A DNA stretch of 6,334 bases from Aquificaceae bacterium (GTDB lineage Bacteria > Aquificota > Aquificia > Aquificales > Aquificaceae): contig WFPT01000063.1 of assembly GCA_015487365.1 (NCBI GenBank), forward strand, positions 1-6,334, in the 5' to 3' direction. This document shows, one piece after another, positions 4,509-6,334 of this stretch (positions are counted from its first letter, which is position 1; each line of letters begins with the position of its first letter). The position numbers and the translations under genes are program-made. The notes beneath the pieces were generated by a model. It was not told where the DNA came from and ran no database searches. It saw only the letters and a list, made by a program, of their open reading frames with translations.

Positions 4509-6266
4509 ATGGTGGGCTGGTTTTCGGAGGAAGAGTTTAGGGAGTTAAAGGGGAAGTTTGAGGGGATAGAATTTAGTAAGAGCATAAGTTTTAGCTCTGT
4601 GAAGGTAAGTAAGGAAAAGCTCAGGGATTTGATAAAGGAGTTAATAGCTTTGGGCTACAAGCACTTTGTGGATTTTACTTGCATAGACTTTCCAGAAGAC
4701 AAAAGGAGGTTCTTAGGCCTTTACATACTTTACAATCCTGAAAGGAACAAGAGGGTGGGGATAAAGTGCTGGGCGGAGGGTGGAAGGCTACCTTCTTTAA
4801 CTGACATATTCCCGGGCATAAAGTGGGCGGAGAGGGAAGCTTACGATATGTTTGGGGTTGAGTTTGAAGGGCATGAAAACCTTAGGAGGATGTTCCTCTG
4901 GGAAGGCTACAAATACTTTCCTTTGAGGAAGGACTTTCCCTTGGGTGGATACCCAGAAGAGGAGCTTCCCTCCTTAACAGAAGTTTTGGCGGGTAGGAAG
5001 GACCCTCCTTCCCACGACTTTGAACTAAAACATACAAAAATTGCAACCTTGGAGGATTTAGAAAGAACCCAGAGGGCAAGGCTCAAAAAGAAAGCGGAGC
5101 TCGTTTTAAACTGGGGTCCCTTACATCCGGGGACCCACGGGACCATATGGTTTTTGTTTGACTTGGAGGGAGAGTATGTAAGGCAGTGTGATGTAATTTT
5201 GGGGCAACTGCACAGGGGGATGGAAAAGATTGCGGAAAACCTCCACTACTTCCAGTTTATACCCTATACCAACAGGATGGACTACATATCCGCAATATGC
5301 AACGAGCTCTCTTATGTAAGTGCGGTTGAAAGGCTTTTGGGGGTAGAAGTTCCCGAAAAGGCCTTATACATAAGGACCATGTTTGCGGAGCTCCAAAGGA
5401 TTAACTCCCACCTCCTCTGGCTCGGGACGGGAGCCTTGGACCTTGGGGCTCTAACGGTATTCCTTTACGCTTTCAGGGAGAGGGAAAAGATAATGGACAT
5501 AATTGAGGGTAATGCGGGTTATAGGCTAACCACCTGCTTTTTAAGGATTGGGGGAGTCCATTACGACTTGGCGGAGGGGACCTTGGACGTAGTTAAGGCC
5601 TTTGTAAAGGACTTCCCAAATAGGTTAAAGGAATACCACTCCCTGCTTACCAGAAACAGGATTTGGCTTAGGAGGACCAAGGGAGTTGGTATAATAACCA
5701 AGGAGGATGTCCATAAATACGGCCTTTCTGGGCCGGTGGCGAGGGGCTCAGGGGTAGCCTACGATTTGAGGAAGTTAGACGAATACGGGGCCTATTCAGA
5801 GTTAGACTTTGACGTTCCAGTAGGTGAGGTTGGAGATGTCTATGACAGGTATTTGGTAAGGATGGAGGAAATGTATCAGAGTTTAAGGATAGTAGAGCAG
5901 TGCGTAAAAAAACTTGAAAAACTTCCAAAGTCCGCACCTTACATAAACAAAAAACATCCTGCGGTTATGGCTCCAAAGGAAGAGGTTTATAAGGACTTGG
6001 AGGATATGGTTAAAAATTTTAGGATAGTGGTTCATGGTGAAAACGCACCAAAGGGAGAGGTATTTTTCTCTGGTGAAAATCCAAGGGGAGAGCTTGGCTT
6101 TTACATACTCTCCTTAGGAGGGGGTAAGCCTTACAGACTTAGGATAAGGTCTGGGGCCCTTTACAACCTATCCATATTTCCAAAGCTTATAGAAAACAGG
6201 ACTATTGCGGATGCCATTGCCCTCTTGGGAAGCTTGGACCCGGTAGTTGGTGAAACAGACCGTTAG
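4509..6266 (+). CDS. nuoCD: NADH-quinone oxidoreductase fused subunit C/D (585 aa)
   Basis: This peripheral-arm subunit of respiratory complex I carries the 30 kDa (C) and 49 kDa (D) parts in one chain. Residues about 1-150 are NuoC-like with the signature AEREAYDMFGV (107-117) and FPLRKDFPLGGY (137-148). A linker of about 45 residues follows, and residues about 195-585 are NuoD. In NuoD, HPGTHG (206-211; H206 and H210) and the tyrosine of TNRMDY (Y259) match the histidine and tyrosine that line the quinone site in the Thermus subunit. The end, GSLDPVVGETDR, is the normal family C-terminus, so the protein is complete. The usual HPSTHG is HPGTHG here. An in-frame ATG at 4443 would add 22 residues, but lies inside rpsT; the ATG at 4509 gives the normal fused length. 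No other nuo genes flank it: rpsT is divergent and a tRNA follows after 2 nt. Confidence 0.95.
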   Translation: MVGWFSEEEFRELKGKFEGIEFSKSISFSSVKVSKEKLRDLIKELIALGYKHFVDFTCIDFPEDKRRFLGLYILYNPERNKRVGIKCWAEGGRLPSLTDIFPGIKWAEREAYDMFGVEFEGHENLRRMFLWEGYKYFPLRKDFPLGGYPEEELPSLTEVLAGRKDPPSHDFELKHTKIATLEDLERTQRARLKKKAELVLNWGPLHPGTHGTIWFLFDLEGEYVRQCDVILGQLHRGMEKIAENLHYFQFIPYTNRMDYISAICNELSYVSAVERLLGVEVPEKALYIRTMFAELQRINSHLLWLGTGALDLGALTVFLYAFREREKIMDIIEGNAGYRLTTCFLRIGGVHYDLAEGTLDVVKAFVKDFPNRLKEYHSLLTRNRIWLRRTKGVGIITKEDVHKYGLSGPVARGSGVAYDLRKLDEYGAYSELDFDVPVGEVGDVYDRYLVRMEEMYQSLRIVEQCVKKLEKLPKSAPYINKKHPAVMAPKEEVYKDLEDMVKNFRIVVHGENAPKGEVFFSGENPRGELGFYILSLGGGKPYRLRIRSGALYNLSIFPKLIENRTIADAIALLGSLDPVVGETDR

Positions 6267-6268
6267 GA

Positions 6269-6334
6269 GCCGGCGTAGCTCAGGTGGTAGAGCGCGGGAT
6301 TTGTAATCCCGTGGTCGTGGGTTCAAGTCCCACC
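6269..6334 (+). tRNA. tRNA-Thr (anticodon UGU), 3' acceptor end cut by window edge
   Basis: The acceptor 5' strand GCCGGCG (6269-6275) is followed by TA, a D arm GCTC/GAGC (6278-6281 with 6290-6293), an anticodon stem CGGGA/TCCCG (6295-6299 with 6307-6311) around the loop TTTGTAA, a short variable loop, and a T arm GTGGG/CCCAC (6317-6321 with 6329-6333) with the TTCAAGT loop. The anticodon TGT (6302-6304) decodes threonine ACA and possibly other ACN codons. Only the first base of the 3' acceptor strand is inside the window. The gene starts 2 nt after the nuoCD stop, so it may be cut from a nuoCD transcript or use a promoter inside nuoCD. In many bacteria a Thr(UGU) tRNA opens a cluster leading to tuf and secE; whether that is so here is outside the window. 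Confidence 0.96.

Noticed and set aside
5668..5937. Minus-strand open frame of 89 codons opposite nuoCD
   Set aside because: A shadow of the NuoD coding frame with Leu/Pro/Ser/Arg-rich, low-complexity composition and no start signals.

Overview
The window looks like chromosomal DNA of a thermophilic, autotrophic member of the Aquificales (Hydrogenobacter/Thermocrinis-like). The clues are a 2-oxoglutarate carboxylase-type large subunit (reductive TCA cycle), a fused NuoCD, Lys/Glu/Arg-rich proteins with heavy AGG/AGA codon use, very tight gene packing and almost no Shine-Dalgarno leaders. The genus is inferred from remembered family resemblance, not from a search.

Layout. Bases 1-156 hold the 3' end of an unidentified plus-strand gene. 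Bases 157-427 are AT-rich and mostly non-coding. They contain three copies of a GTGGTAA(A/T)TTT motif (one inverted), a nested palindrome, and the start of a plus-strand thioredoxin-fold remnant (323-454) that keeps the cis-Pro half but lacks the CxxC half. On the minus strand a 58-codon single-pass membrane protein (428-604) starts inside the end of ppa (591-1118, inorganic pyrophosphatase). Divergent from ppa is cfiA (1201-3147, biotin-carrying carboxyltransferase subunit), coupled by a TAATG overlap to pdxJ (3147-3875, vitamin B6 synthesis). pdxJ converges on and overlaps acpS (3865-4209, minus), which is coupled to rpsT (4196-4465, minus, ribosomal protein S20). Divergent from rpsT, across only 43 bp, is the fused complex I gene nuoCD (4509-6266). 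A tRNA-Thr(UGU) gene begins 2 nt after its stop and runs off the window end.

How the genes work together. This is mainly housekeeping and core energy metabolism: carboxylation of a 2-oxoacid, pyrophosphate removal, PLP synthesis, carrier-protein activation, translation and NADH:quinone oxidoreduction. The four leading genes (ppa, cfiA, rpsT, nuoCD) each have a TATAAT/TAAAAT-like -10 only 8-11 nt before the ATG and no ribosome binding site, so their mRNAs are probably leaderless or nearly so.

I found no clear new defence, mobile or biosynthetic system. The parts most worth a second look are the degraded, repeat-containing left end (1-455), the unlisted small membrane protein next to ppa, the interlocked rpsT/nuoCD promoters, and the nuoCD-tRNA junction.
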